Translations under genes and position numbers: made by a program
Part shown: positions 1 to 12,945 of the stretch, piece by piece
Layout: every line of letters begins with the position of its first letter
Numbering within the stretch: the stretch's first letter is position 1
NCBI GenBank assembly: GCA_013398955.1
Contig: VWPU01012116.1
Coordinates: 372,001-436,000, forward strand
Length of the DNA stretch: 64,000 bases
Reading direction: 5' to 3'
From: Callaeas wilsoni
Taxonomy: Eukaryota; Chordata; Aves; Passeriformes; Callaeidae
The notes under the pieces: generated by a model
What the model was told of the DNA's origin: nothing
Databases searched by the model: none
Seen by the model: the letters and a program-made list of their open reading frames with translations, nothing else

Positions 1-1819
1 ATCTAGGTTCTACTACTGGAGTGTGTTTTCAGGAGAGACTGCTTAATTAGAGCTACTCAGAAAGATTGCCCCTTGGGCACCACCTGATTCAAGATCCCCC
101 AGTCTTTAAACATGGAGAAGGAAGTTCTGTTCCTGCCCCTTCACCGCCTGCCTTCTGGTTTGTTGTGTTGTGCTGGCTTGTCTGTAAAATAAACCTTACT
201 TTCTGTTTCGCTGATTGGATCTCTTTTCCTGGCAATGAAAGACTGATCTTTCTGTAGCTGATACTGTTTGACAATCTCAGTTGAATTGTATCTTGTTAAG
301 TAGTATGGGTGTTCCAGAATAGAGTTGAAGTGCAACTATGTGAGAGTGGCTTCCGTACCCTTGATGTATTAAATGCTCTTTTGCCTTTAAAATGGATTCC
401 CAAGTGCGTGTGAGTGAAGTAGATTGTTGTCACAGTAATTTATTTAGGACCATAGATAATAGATGGATATTGTGTCTAGCATCCATGTGATGAACAAAAT
501 GTATCTGCAGTGAAATAAGAAATTAAATACAAAAGTATGTAGCTAAAAATTCCCTTGTCATTTGCACGTACAGGTTTCACAGACTGCGAGCAGTACAGGC
601 TGCATTTCCCAGTGATGTAAAATATAGGATATAACAGCTTGTTAGGTAGAGCCCTCATTCAGAATGTAAGATAGCCACACTAATTTTCCACTTGTGTTCT
701 TTCTGTATGAAGACTACCCTGAACACCAGCCTTTTGGCTGCTCTGTAGTGTGAAAAGATTTCTATTCCTTCTTCTAAAGCTGTTCTGAAGAAGATTAACA
801 GAGCTGAAAATGAATGGTCTAGATAGTGTGCTTTTTCTCATCCTGGTGGACTAAGCATCTGATTTGAAGAGGGAAAACCTGCACCTGACTTTCTATCCCA
901 ATTAATCCTGCATCTGAAACTGTTGCTGCACAGTAGGATATCTTAAGAATAAGTGAGAATCTCCTTTCATGGTGTCTAGGACCACTGTCCAAGTAATTAG
1001 ACTTTGTAGTTTGATTTCCATTTGTGCAAACTCCTTATGTGATCTAGAGGGATACTATGATCATGCTTCCACTTCTCATGATGCCCATAAAAAGAAGTGC
1101 TTGCCACTGAATTTTATGTGGCATGATTCCATGTGATGAGAGACAGTTTTAGACATGCAGGTAAAGCGGTTAACCATGAGGTAGCCACTGATACTGTTCT
1201 TTTAACACTAAATACTTCTGCTTTATGTACAAAAAATAAGACTAAAGGCTACTGAGGAGCTTTTAATTAAAAGGAAAAAAAAAAAAATCTGAAATTCTGA
1301 TACTTCCTAGATTAAGCTGCTCCCTATACACAAGAGATTTTCATGAACAGCAAAGGTCCACATGTCTGTGAAAGTTTTACAGAACCTGACTGTTGTAGTA
1401 TGCCCAAAGTACTTGCAGCTCCTGTAGATTTTTAGAGGGATTGCTTATGCTTAGATACTGAAAAAATAATCCTAACTTGGACAAAAGTCAGATTTCTTAT
1501 CTCTATTTTTAGGTAAGAGTAGTTGCAGTTCTGACCTTTGCAGTTTGTCAAAATGTACTTTGCTTTCAATTGTATTTTTGGAAAGCAGGCCATCAACCTC
1601 AGTGAGATCCGTTGTGTTACAAGCAGAATGGGGTAGGGGTTGTGAGAATGCTTTGTGCCTTGCTAGTGACACCAGTTCAGCCAACTCAGAGCTCGTGTCA
1701 TACAAAGCTTAAACTCTGGGCCTTGGCCTATTTGTTAGTCTGAATTTGCTCTCTTTGCAGGTTGCACTTTAATCACTTTAATTAATGGTTTAGAACTAAC
1801 CTTGAAAGGTGTTAAAGGT

Positions 1820-1972
1820 ATTTGGGGTGGTTTTTGGGGTTGTCTTGTTTTGTTTTGCGGGTTTTTTGTTGTTGTTGTTTGTTGTTGGGTTTTTTGGTTC
1901 TTTTTTTTGTGGCAAGAAGGGATTTGTTTTGTTACCCTCCTCCATAACTTTAGTGGTTTGCTTTTTTTTTTC
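1820..1972. repeat. GT/T-rich low-complexity tract
   Basis: The + strand is almost only G and T for about 150 bases, with TTGTTG runs and T homopolymers. Open frames on both strands here (Gly/Phe/Val-rich one way, Lys/Thr/Gln-rich the other) are simple consequences of the composition and are not genes. Confidence 0.8.
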
Positions 1973-4900
1973 TGCATCTTTTTAACATCTTTAACTACAT
2001 ACCACTGATGGATCTTCTGCTCCTCATCCTGCTACCTGATACATCTTGGTATTGTAAAATGGGTTATTCATTTGCTTACTGCTTTGATAAACAAAGCAAC
2101 TGGCCTGAAAGGACTTTGTAAAATATCTGCTGAATTGTGAAGTTTTAAAGGAAGTCAGGAAGTTGGATCTTGATAGAAAGTTTACTGAAAGGTTTGGTAT
2201 ATCTCAAAAGAATGATGAAGCTCAAGCTCGAGTGTTAAACTTACTCCATTGTCAGCAAACCCCTGAAAGGGACCACAAGCTTTAACTGATCTCTTGCAGC
2301 ACGAGACAATTTGCTGTTGCAGTCAGCTCCTGGAGCCTCACTCGTTTTGTTCTGCTGCCATCTTAGAGAGGTGCGGGAGATTTCAGATTTAGGTAGGTAG
2401 GTGTTTTCTCAAAACCCCAGCAGCTCTCACCCCTTTCCCCCATAACTCCACATTATGTGAATTCAAAATTTAGGTTTCAGAATGAAATTATCTTAGTTTT
2501 GCCTGATGGTGCATATTATTCAGCTTATGAATCCATCAAAAAAAGGTGGAAATTAAGCTCTCTGTGTTCTGACTCACAAAGTGTTGAATAGAGCATCTAG
2601 TGCCTGTGCACTAACATTTAAGTGTCGGACATAGAGACAGCAAAAATTTCCGTAATGAAACCAGTAATTCTGTCTGGAATTTCGCGTTTAATTGGTGTAC
2701 TGTAAGTAAATGGTAGGACTATGCATTTTGAAGGATATTGGAGAGCAACATTAATGTAAACATTTTTGTCCCACATGTGAAAGAAGAAAGAGAACTGGTC
2801 AGGAAACTCTTCTGGCTTTTCTCAACTTCTGAGTTCTTGGACTTTGAACCATAATGAAATTGTCCACTATGTTTCCTATGTAAATGGTTCAGATAAAGGA
2901 TATAAAATTACTTTCCTCGGTATGCTGTTCAAGAGGGAAAACACAAAGGATTTTACTTTCTGAGAGAAGTTGTCTGTGATTATTTTAGTGATAATGTTTT
3001 AAATTTTCAAGAAAGTAAAATTGTTAGTGGAACTTAGAGATCATTTCAGGAATAAAGACTCCCAAACTTTGAATCAATATGATACATGGAAAATGTTTTT
3101 AAGGTTTAATATTTTGTGCTACTTGTGTTTCTTCCTGTAGTGATCTAAAAAGTATCTCCTAAGCCTTTCTCTTTTAAACTGTTAATCAGAATTGAAAAAC
3201 AGGTCACAGTAACAAACCCTTTTTACTTCTAGTGAAGGTGGGTGGTATCTTTAAGGTCAGAGATAAACATTTTTATGTTACGATGAAGCAGTTTTTGTGA
3301 ACAGCATCTCTCTGAGAAACAGAGTTGTTTCATGTCACTTTCCTCCTTAGTTTTCAAAATACTTTTGACTTCCAGAGAAAGCTTTTCCTGTATTTGGAAA
3401 TGCCCTTGGATTTTTGTAGATATAAGAATATACGAAATTTTGCCGTGGCTGCTCTCTCAGCTGGGACACATGCTATTTGCTTATTTGATAAAACTTGGTT
3501 GGGCAGCCCTTGAGGGGCTGCAGGGCATGCACAGAAGCCTTGCATGGTTGAGTTTTCTTTCTATAGGAAGTAATGCTAAAACAAACAATAGTCTCTGAAA
3601 GTGAGTTTAACTCGGAACTTTTGAGGAGTGACTAGGGAACTTGGTTTCTTGAATAGAAGCCTCTTACTTTATATGAGACATTCTATTGCTGTATTTTATG
3701 TATTTGTTGTTATTTCAGGGATTAGAACGACCTTGATTGACTAAATATAATTATTGTTTAAATGTAGCCAATGCCTTTTCATTCCAGGTCCTTCATAGTT
3801 CACTGAATATCTATTTCTCTTTTCAATGAATTTTACGGAAAGGGTGCATAACTTTCAAATTATATGTATGTTATATATGCATTGTAGTAACACAATTGGT
3901 TATTGCTTTGGAAAAATGTTGCTGTCTTTAGTTAAAAAAAAAGAATTAATGTAATCTATGATAATTTCACAAAATTACTTTTCTTTCACATTGCACATGT
4001 GAATGATATCAGTTGTTGGTGTTTGTATTCTGTTAAAATTTTCCACTGTTAGAACTTAAAGATACTGATTTAATGTGCATAAAAAAGGAAAGCCATAGAG
4101 GTAGGAGTCTGCAGGTTGAAAACTTATTAAATCTTTGAGTTGAATGGCAACAAATGCCTTCATGTAAGGCAAGTATTACTGACAGTAGTAATTTTTGTAT
4201 GGTCTGGAGGGGAATGGTGGGACCTTTGTGACATCCATGTAACAAATACATTGTATTTCTCTCTGATAATTTAGTGAAGGAAGTCCCAAAACAGAGGTCA
4301 GTCCTTTCTTCTCTTCGATTCTGGGGTTTGTCCTTATTAGCTGCTTCTTCCTCCTCAGCATGCTTGAAAATTTCTCTGCATGTGTGAACTCTGTACAGAT
4401 GTTGTGGGAGATCTTTCCACTTTTATTTCTCTTTAATCAAGACACTGTGTTCTTTCCCCTCAGACCGTAAATGGGTTCATTTAATCCTTCCATTTATGTA
4501 GAGGGTTAACTGTCTCATAAAGAATTGCTGCATCTTAGCTGGAATTGAGAAGATAGTGTTGTCTTCTAAGGAAAGGAGGCTTTTATTCTTATTGAAAATG
4601 CCTAGTGGAAGCAGGTGGGGCTGATAGCTGTAAAAACATTGGAGATTCTATCTGGTCGTACAAGTTCAAAGGGTCATTCAGCCTCAGTGAAAAACTATAC
4701 TGAGGAGGTTAATTTGGAGTCAGCCTCAGTCATGAGATCCAAGGCAGAACGGTACAAGATGGTGTGAGGCTGCAGTGTAGTGCTGTTTGTTCAGGCCTTC
4801 TAGAAGAGCTGAAAAATAGGAAAATTAATCTTCCTGCAATTACATGTTCTCCAGTTGCAGAACATGACTGTGCTGCATGTGACAGAAAAAAGGCATCCTC

Positions 4901-5210
4901 TTTTTCTATATAGTGAATTTTCAAACCAGTCTCTATTTATATTGAAAACTTGTTTCAGGTGCTTTTGTTTCAGCTCATGTATTTGGTAGACAAATCTTTG
5001 TCGAATATATTTATCTTTTAGAGTTTAAAAATGTTTCTTTTATTACTACTGGAATATATTAGATAATTAAATTCAAATTATTGCTTGAAGAATTTAATTA
5101 CTAAGGTTTTTGGCGTATTTTTAATTTTTTTTTTTTTTCCCCATCTGGATATTTTGAAAGGAATTGTGTTACCTGGAGCTAATTTGTGCAGATTTTTTTT
5201 TCTGATTTTT

Positions 5211-5463
5211 TTTTTCTTTAATGCCACTTGGATGTTATTTGTAGGAATAAAGGCAATTACATATGTTTCTGGTTGTCTGTAAGATAAGCATAAATGACGT
5301 AAATGTAAGTGGGAAGGTGAGCACTTTGCCATTTGCNTTTTTCTTTAATGCCACTTGGATGTTATTTGTAGGAATAAAGGCAATTACATATGTTTCTGGT
5401 TGTCTGTAAGATAAGCATAAATGACGTAAATGTAAGTGGGAAGGTGAGCACTTTGCCATTTGC
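5211..5463. repeat. Perfect 126-bp direct duplication around a single N
   Basis: Bases 5211-5336 are repeated without a difference at 5338-5463, and the only base between them is an N at 5337. A real tandem duplication would rarely be perfect and split exactly by an unresolved base. The likeliest reading is two overlapping contig ends that were placed side by side and not merged. The true sequence probably has one copy. It lies within the SOCS6 intron and affects no coding sequence. Confidence 0.95.
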
Positions 5464-5930
5464 TGATGAAGATACTTGTTTTACAAACATGGGCTATGAA
5501 GCCACCTGTTGGCTAGATAGTGTGGCTAGTGGGGTGTTTAAAGCAAAAGTTAAGTTTAACTTTGTTTTGGGTTTGTTATGTTTTGGGATTTGTTTGGTTT
5601 GATTTTGTTTTTTTCCTTGTGAACATGACTTCATAGCTCTCCTGAGATGTTGTTTTCTCATTTTTGCCCCTCTAGAAGAGAATATCCCATATTGCACCTT
5701 AAAGAAAGCAAAATTATCAGTCACACTTGCTTGGTGCTGTAGTATGTTAAAACTACTTCCTCCATCTTCATTTTCACATCAGGTGACTAGGACAGGCAGA
5801 AGCAAAAAAGATGACTATAACAAATTAACAATTTGTAATTTAGGGAGAATGGCAATATTTAAAATTTGTAGTATAGTGACATACGTAGTGATGCTGTGTA
5901 AACCCTTATAAATTTTCAGCAGAAATATTA

Positions 5931-7095
5931 ATCACAGAATATTCTGAGTTGGAAGGGACTCACAAGGGTCATCAAAGTCCAGCTCCTGGCCCTGCGCAGG
6001 CCAGACCCAGAATCACACCATAAACCCAAGAGTGTTGTCCAAACTTGTCTTGAACTCTTGTCAGGCTTGGTGCTGTGACCACTGCCCTGGAGAGTCTGTT
6101 CCAGTGCCCAGCCCTCTGGGTGAAAAACCTTTTCCTAATATTCCATCTAAACCTCCTCTGACAAGCTTTTTTCCATTCCCTTGGGTCCTGTCACTGGTCA
6201 CACAGAGAAGAGATCAGTTCCTGCCCCTCCTTTTCCCCTCGCAAGGAAGTTGCCGACTGCAGTGAGGTCTTCCCTCAGTCTTCTCCAGGCTGAGCAGACC
6301 AAGTGACCGCAGCCACTCCGTACAGCTTCCTCTCGAGGCCGTTCACCATCCTTGTGACCCTCCTTTGGATGCTCTATAATAGTTTAATATCTTTCATATA
6401 TTGTGGCGCCCAAAGCTGCCTACAGGACTTGAGGCGAGGCTGCCCCAGTGCAGAGCAGAGCAGAGCAGGACAATCCCCTCCCTTGCCCGGCTGGCGATGC
6501 TGTGCCTGATGCACTCCAGGACATGCTTGGCCCTCCTGGCTGCCAGGGCACTGCTGACTCATGTTCAACTTGCCATCGACCAGAACCTCCAGGTCCCTTT
6601 CTGTAGGACCTCTCTGCTCCTCCCAGTTTTGTGTCATCTGCAGACTTCCTCAGTATCCCTTTGAGTTCTGTGTCCAAGTAATTTATAAAGATGTTGAAAG
6701 AAGCACAGGGCCAAGGACGGAGCCCTGTGGAGCCCCACTAGTGAGAGGTCGCCAGCGTGATGTCACCCCATTCACTATAACTCTTTGTGCCCGACCCCTG
6801 AGCCAGTTGCTCACCCAACTCATGCTGCGTTTAGTCAGCTGTGTGCTGCACATTTTGTCCAGAAAGATCCTGTGACAGACAGTACCAAAAACTACTGAAA
6901 TCCAAAAAGATGACATTGGTTTGCTTCCTTTGATCACCTGGGTGGGTTACCTTGTCATAAAGGGAAATCAGGTTTGACAAACAGGACTTTCCTCTCATGA
7001 CTCTGTGCTGGCTGCGACCAATGACCGAGTTGTCCTCCAGGTGTTTTTCAATACCTCCCAGAATAATCATCTCTGTAATGGTAACATATGGTATG
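5931..7095 (-). mobile_element. CR1 LINE fragment, internally deleted, with reverse transcriptase remnants
   Basis: The left edge reads as the reverse complement of a CR1 3' end (ATCACAGAAT, then a GTTGGAAGGGACT block), so the element lies on the minus strand. The minus-strand translation at 6683-7070 shows CR1 reverse transcriptase landmarks: a GKSCLSNLI segment, an LDFS motif, [15 protein letters not shown] and [12 protein letters not shown]. The catalytic-region remnant ADDTKLGGA follows on the minus strand near 6630-6645. It runs almost directly into the downstream VLVDGKLNMSQQ segment, which lies much further away in intact CR1. Roughly 200 bp or more therefore seem to be missing inside. 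Frames are shifted several times and the 5' end is truncated, so it is dead. No target-site duplication was found. Confidence 0.93.
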
Positions 7096-10000
7096 AGGCT
7101 TCTCTTTCTATTACTTTTCCAGTGTTTTCCTCTTTCTCCTCACAGTGTCTTCCCTTTTTTTTTGCTAGTGGTTTTTTTCCCTTGGAAGCAGGAAACAAAC
7201 ATGTAATGTAGCATTATGTGTTAAATGAGCAGTATATTTCTGTGCTGCCCATTTGGTACGTGCCCCTTGTACTGTGGGGTTCATAGGTGACAGAGGTTTG
7301 GCCTGAGAAGTTGAATATCTGTTCTGATGGCATAGTAGGAAAAGATCATTCACGATACCTGTTTTATGCCTCCTCATCAAAATATTTGTTTGCAGCAGGC
7401 TCTTTTCAGCTGTCTTGGTTCGTGTTGTGGAAGCTGTACACAGTAACAGTGTTTCTGGTGCTTGCTGTAGTAACACCAGCCTGAACTTTGAAAGCAAAAC
7501 CAAAATCAATATAAGTCAATGTGAAGTGGTAGTATTTAGCTGTTGCATGTCTGCTGTTTTCTTTCCTTTTTTGGGAAGGGCTGGAAAAGTGTTTCTCGCA
7601 GTTTGTTAGTTTGTCACTAACATTAAGAGTGGTCAAATTATTGCTGTCCACAAAAAATCACTTTCAGGGAATGGTCTGCTTTATTATTTCTGTCTTTCTG
7701 GCATATGCTTTGAATGGATGGATAGCATTTCTAAAATTACGTTTGGAAATGCATCAGGATTCAGAAACCAAACCGTATTCAGAATTGGGTTTTAGTACCT
7801 GCATCCATACAATTATGTATGTTATGTTCTTTTCAACACACATTCCAGCATTTAGACATTTATGCATGCTTCTCAATGAAAAGAAGCACAGATATGCTTT
7901 TTTTTTTTGGTTTTTACTGTGTTTTTCCTGTTCTTCCTTTCATTTTCACGATATTAATTTCAAACGCTTATGTTGTTCTCAACTACGTAGGCACAGAATC
8001 TCTTCCTTGCCATCTTAGACCAAAAATATTTCAAAATTTACAGAATGTGATGTTGGTCCGTATTGTTAAATGAAATGCTGATTTGTAGAGCATTATAGTT
8101 TTACTACTTTTTGGACTCCTAACATAACTGTTATGGTTTAAGAGGACTGCATAAATATCTTGAATAAGCATAAATCCTCCTTGTTATCACGCTGAGGCTA
8201 CCCCGTACCTTACAACGGAGGGGAAACATTCTGGTGTATTTATCTTCTGTCAGGATGGAGTGGAGGATGGACCCTTAGTTGGAAAGGAACTCTCATGCAT
8301 TATCTCCCAGGAAGTCTAACCTTTGCTTATGAAACTAAACTTAATTTTTGCTGACAGTCTGCTGCAAGGCTGGCTGCTGCATTCTTGTGAAATAGTAAGA
8401 AATGAAAACAGAGCCTGACTGAGCATTATTCTCACTCTTCATCTGCTTCTGCACAGCTATGTAAAATCTAAAAGCAAAGGTTTATTTGCAGTCAATGGAT
8501 GGGATTTCCTGCAGTGAAACACATGAACACGTCAGGTTTCTTTAGTGACTTCTCCCATTTGATTCATCAAAAATGTTCCACTTTTCTCTTTTTCAGTGCC
8601 TTGGCATACATAGGACTGCTGGGTTATTTTTGTTTGCTCCGTTTTGCCTTGCTGTTAATCAGGGTCTTAGAGCCAAACTGTGGTTTCATTTTCCTGATAT
8701 TTTTTCCACATGCTTGAAACAATTTGTTAGCAGCATGCTTTATTATCATATGTTTGCTTAAAAGAAAGTGATGAAAGGTGGTACTTGTGTCTGTCTTTTA
8801 GTAAATGTATGAAAAGTACAGTCTGCTTGTTTCCCTCTTTGGGTGTTGATTCTCAGTTTGTGAGAGATCTAGCAGGAATGGCTGAAGTGGTTACTGGCTG
8901 TCATCCACCCGGCTTCCCTGGAGTTTCCTCTTCCAACAGCAGCTCTGGTATCATGGTGTTGTGTGTGTTCCTGAGCTGATACCAACTGGTGCTGACTTCA
9001 GTTTAACACCCCCACATTAGTGTGCCTATGGTAGCTCGGGAGCAGACATGGATCCCAGCCAGCCGTCCTTGGGTAACAGAAATGTAACCTTGGCTGAGGA
9101 CTGTTAATATTAGCAACTGGGTTTGGCTATTGTAGTGATGAAATTATTGTAGTTACAAGACTGTATATACACATATAGGCTGTAATAGAGATGCCATTTA
9201 ACACCCTTAAGTTACTCCCCAGAGGAAAACCACCAATCAGATAGAAATAGTCCATTCTGCAACCAAATATGGGAAAGAACAGGACTTACTGCAAGCACTC
9301 ATGGATTAAATAGTGTTCAAAGAAACAAAATGGAAAAAAAAATCAAGGAAATCTAAATGTTAAAGGGCATTCTTTCTCAACAGCAGGCCAGGGACAAGCA
9401 GTCAAGGTATTTGGACTTTTCCAGTGTCTGCGTTCCTGGTTTTGCATACATTTAATTCCCATAATCTAAGTCACAAAGAAAAATTCTATTGTGTCAAGTT
9501 TTCATTATTATTTTACCTCACTTTTCTATGTATTACCAAAAGTGTACCTTTGTTATTCTCTGCTAAAGGTTGGTAGTGATTAGGGTTACTCTATACTGTG
9601 TTAGAAGAGTAGTACCCAGGGACCATTTTCTCTTTAAGCTTTGTAAAAGAGGGAAAAAAAATAGGAGACATGATATGACTAAATGACATGACTTACTGTT
9701 GGTTAGTTGGTTTGTTTTAAGTTGTAATCTGTATAAAACCTGTTCTATTATATTGCCCTGTAGAGAGGTTGACCATACTTTCTTCAGCTGCTCATATCTT
9801 AGGGGGTAGAAATTTAAATTTGTGATGAATAACTCAGTGTTCAGATCTTTGATTAGTTAGCTTAAAAATAGGAGGCTTTAAGTACTCTTGAATTGTTATG
9901 TGTGTTGTACTGTCAAACGAGTTTCTCATCTGTTTTTCCCTTGTTCCAATTTCATGTGAAGTTGTACATCTGAGCCTTGCGCTCACTAGAAAAGCAGGTA

Positions 10001-12634
10001 TGGAGGTCAGAAGGGCTTTTATAAAATTTGCAATCGTATTAGGAGAGTGTTCATCCATTAGCAAGCAAGCCACTACTAAAACCATTTACCTTTTTTTTGT
10101 TGTTTTCAAGGTGTAAGAGTATGCAGTGGAATTTAGATCACTTCATTTAAAGACTCTTCTTACTGAAAAGGAGTACAGTGTATGAATTTACCTGAAGCTC
10201 AGGGAAGGGAAAAACCTCACCATCTTCAGTGTGCTTATGGCATGTAAAGCGAAAAAGCCAAAAGTTGCCATGTAGTGTGTATGTTCTTTTAGAAACTGAT
10301 AGTGTTTGAAGTATATACTGAATCTCTCTTTACTTAATGAGTATTTTGTGTGTGGTTTTTGTACTCATATAGCCTGAAACTCTTAAGTACATAGCAGGAA
10401 ATACCTTGAGTCAGTATTTTGTATACTGGTTTGAAGAAAAACTTCAGTGATACAGACTTCAGTATTGAAGTAAAGTTGATGGAAATTGATATGGAGACAA
10501 ACTTCTTAATAATTCACATTAATAGATTTAGTAACTTTGGAGAAAATGTAGACACTTAGGAATTTCCAAAATATAGCACTTGAAATCTGCATTACCTTAA
10601 GATGCTGTTTTTGACATGTTGTTCCAAAGAATGCATGAATATATTTCAGTAAGAATTTGGGGACAGCAGGGGAATGACACCTTATACTTCTGCAAATTAG
10701 AATAGGCTTTATGATCTGACTGTAATGAGAACCTAGTGCTTCTCATGCCCAGGAATGCAAAACTTTTCACTTTCGAGGTATTTTTAGTTATTTTCCTAAT
10801 ATAAATAATTATGTTAAAATACAACAAATTGAAATTGTAAATGATGTAAGTCTTACGATGATCCAGTATAGGAATAAAGATTATATATTTCTAAGTGAAA
10901 GACAGACTTTTCAGGAATGATGCAGGATGATGTGGGTTAAAAAAAATCAAGTTCGGTGGTCAACTGTTTCACTTTGTGGAAATAAATAAGCAGATTAACA
11001 TTTATTTTAGAAAAGTTATGTGAAGTAGCATTGACTAACAATCTGAAGTAATTTCTGTGATGATATCTTTATTAAACTTTTTAAGGAGAATTCTTTGTTC
11101 AAACATGAGTTGTATTTTACTGTGTGTTTCCAGTATTATGTTTTTTCCAACTCTGAAATTTAATCCTGGTTTATTTCTATTGTAGTGCATTTTGGCAGTA
11201 TTGTTTATAGTATTTGTCTCAGGAAACGAGTATGTCTAACATAAAAGTGTGAAAAAGATAAATTAAGAAAAGCAGTATAAATATAACCAACCTTTTTTGT
11301 CAATGTACTTTTGCAAACACTGCTTCGGGATAGCTATGTAATTCCAATCTACTGAAACCATTTTGTACCATCAAACTGAAACTACTCTGAAATGCTGAAA
11401 TATTCAAACCAGAAACTGATATATATTTAAAGCTTCCATAATTTTTCATACATCAGTGCTGGCCACCATAATAATTAATGCACCATTGCATGGCCTGCTC
11501 TTCAGGTTTCCAAGAAGCAGCCTGTAAAATGACCTTTTAGCCCTAATTATCTTCACTAATAATTTCACATTTGTATGTGGTTGATAAATGTTGTTCTTCC
11601 TCCAAGTGAGGTGTGCAAATTTAGTTTTCATTATTTTTATGTGCACAAAAGGGACCTAATGTTTGCTGGGTAGTAATCTGGTAGTTTTCATCCAGAGGCC
11701 TGGCCTGTATTTTGTCAACCTGCATAATATTAAAGATTCTGAGATGCAGAATTTGTGATGAAAGTTCATCAAAGTTTGAATTTCACTCAGCCACATTATT
11801 CTGTGCATTAAGATCTCATTCTTTTTCTGGATTTGATTAATCTCTTCTTTTAAGTCTGTGTGTTCCAGGTGTTTCTGCGCACATAGTCACCAGGCTTTGG
11901 GAATACATTGGTAGAGTTCAAGTCTGTTTATAGTTGCAAATATCTGCCAGAGGAATTTCTAGAGTTCTCTCTTGTTAGGCTGTCTAATTCACTGTACAGC
12001 AGATGGCACTGGAAGAGCACATCAGTGGGAGACTTCAGTCACGCTGTAATTTGTGCAAAATACTAGCGAAGCTGTTGGTGTGCTGAGGGTTGTGAAGAAG
12101 TTGCATAATTCATTTTAATGTATTCCAGGAAGGGATGTATGCCTGGGCTCTTCTGCTCCAGCTCTATTAGATGCAGACTGCAAAGAATTCTATACTGGCA
12201 AGCATATGAGTTTATCATATATTGAGGGCTGTTTATATAGCGTTTTTAAACACATTGATATGCAATGCAGAATTAGCTGGTACTCTTTAAGTACGTGCAA
12301 AGAAAGAGGAGTATTGGGGTCAATTAGGGTATTTGACTTCAGGGTGTATTTGTTTTCTCCTGTCTTGGATAAAATATGTGTAGGAGGTATCATAGAGTGG
12401 GTCTCATATGGATGACTTGTTTAGAGACTTGCTCTCATGATGTGAGTGTGTTCAGTTTGTGTTGGAGAGCTTTGACCTGGACTGTCACTAGATTTTTATC
12501 ATCTTCTCAGGCATGAATGAACTGGGCTTCTGGATAGATGCATGTTGTTTATGTGCTTTACAGTTGATTATCAAACCTTTCTTATATCTTGACATGAATT
12601 TTTACAAGGATACAACTAATGAGCCATGCATTTT
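7096..12634 (+). other. SOCS6 upstream intron, middle part
   Basis: AT-rich non-coding DNA between two CR1 fragments. The longest frame, 135 codons at 7611-8018, has no recognisable domain, spans a poly(T) stretch and lacks coding-like composition, so I treat it as chance. A CTCF-like core is noted separately near 12000. I see no other identifiable element. Confidence 0.55.
11996..12008 (+). promoter_or_regulatory. Candidate CTCF core motif
   Basis: ACAGCAGATGGCA agrees at 12 of 13 positions with the commonly used CTCF core CCASYAGRKGGCR. Only the first base differs. A 13-bp match is expected by chance at some frequency in 64 kb, so this is a candidate only. Confidence 0.3.
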
Positions 12635-12945
12635 ATAGAACGTAGAATATACTGAGTTGGTTGGAAGGGACCCATCAGGATAATTGAGTCTGGCTCCTGG
12701 CTCTGTGCAGGACACCCAGGAATCACACCATGTGCCTGACACCATTGTCCAGACATTTCTTGAACTCTGTCAGGCTTTGTGCTCTGACCACTTCCCTGGA
12801 GAGCCTGTTCCAGTACTCGACTACCCTCAGTGTAAAAAACCTTTTCCTGGTATCTAACCTAAATCTACCCTGACTCAGCTTCATGCCGTTTCCTTGAGTC
12901 CTGTCACTGGTCATAAGAGTGAAGAGATCGGTATCTGCAGACAGT
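12635..12945 (-). mobile_element. CR1 LINE 3'-end fragment
   Basis: The + strand shows the reverse complement of a CR1 3' region: a GAATATACTGAGTTGG edge, GGAAGGGACCCATCAGGAT, then a CCTGGAGAGCCTGTTCCAGT block and AAAAAACCTTTTCCTGGT. It is the same subtype as the copy at 5931. Only about 300 bp of the 3' end are present. A 63-codon minus-strand frame inside (12723-12914) is a leftover of the element and not a gene. Confidence 0.92.

Larger units (their letters stand above)
1..5930 (+). other. SOCS6 upstream intron, 5' part in window
   Basis: AT-rich, CpG-poor DNA with no ORF showing a recognisable domain or codon bias. Because the SOCS6 coding exon downstream begins at a splice acceptor, and SOCS6 genes are known to have a non-coding first exon followed by a long intron, I infer this is intronic. 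No CpG-rich promoter is visible, so the transcription start is probably outside the window. Short ORFs of 60-90 codons here lie in T-rich tracts and look like chance. The stretch includes a GT-rich tract and a duplicated block described separately. Confidence 0.6.

Noticed and set aside
5085..5602. Apparent repeated protein segment on the minus strand (same peptide twice)
   Set aside because: It is caused by the duplicated block around the N at 5337 and not by a real protein repeat.
6374..6875. Several overlapping ORFs of 68-104 codons on both strands
   Set aside because: They are shadows and frameshifted remnants of the CR1 reverse transcriptase region.
7611..8018. 135-codon + strand ORF in the intron
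   Set aside because: It spans a poly(T) run, is rich in Phe/Cys/Leu from composition, has no domain and no splice context that would make it an exon.
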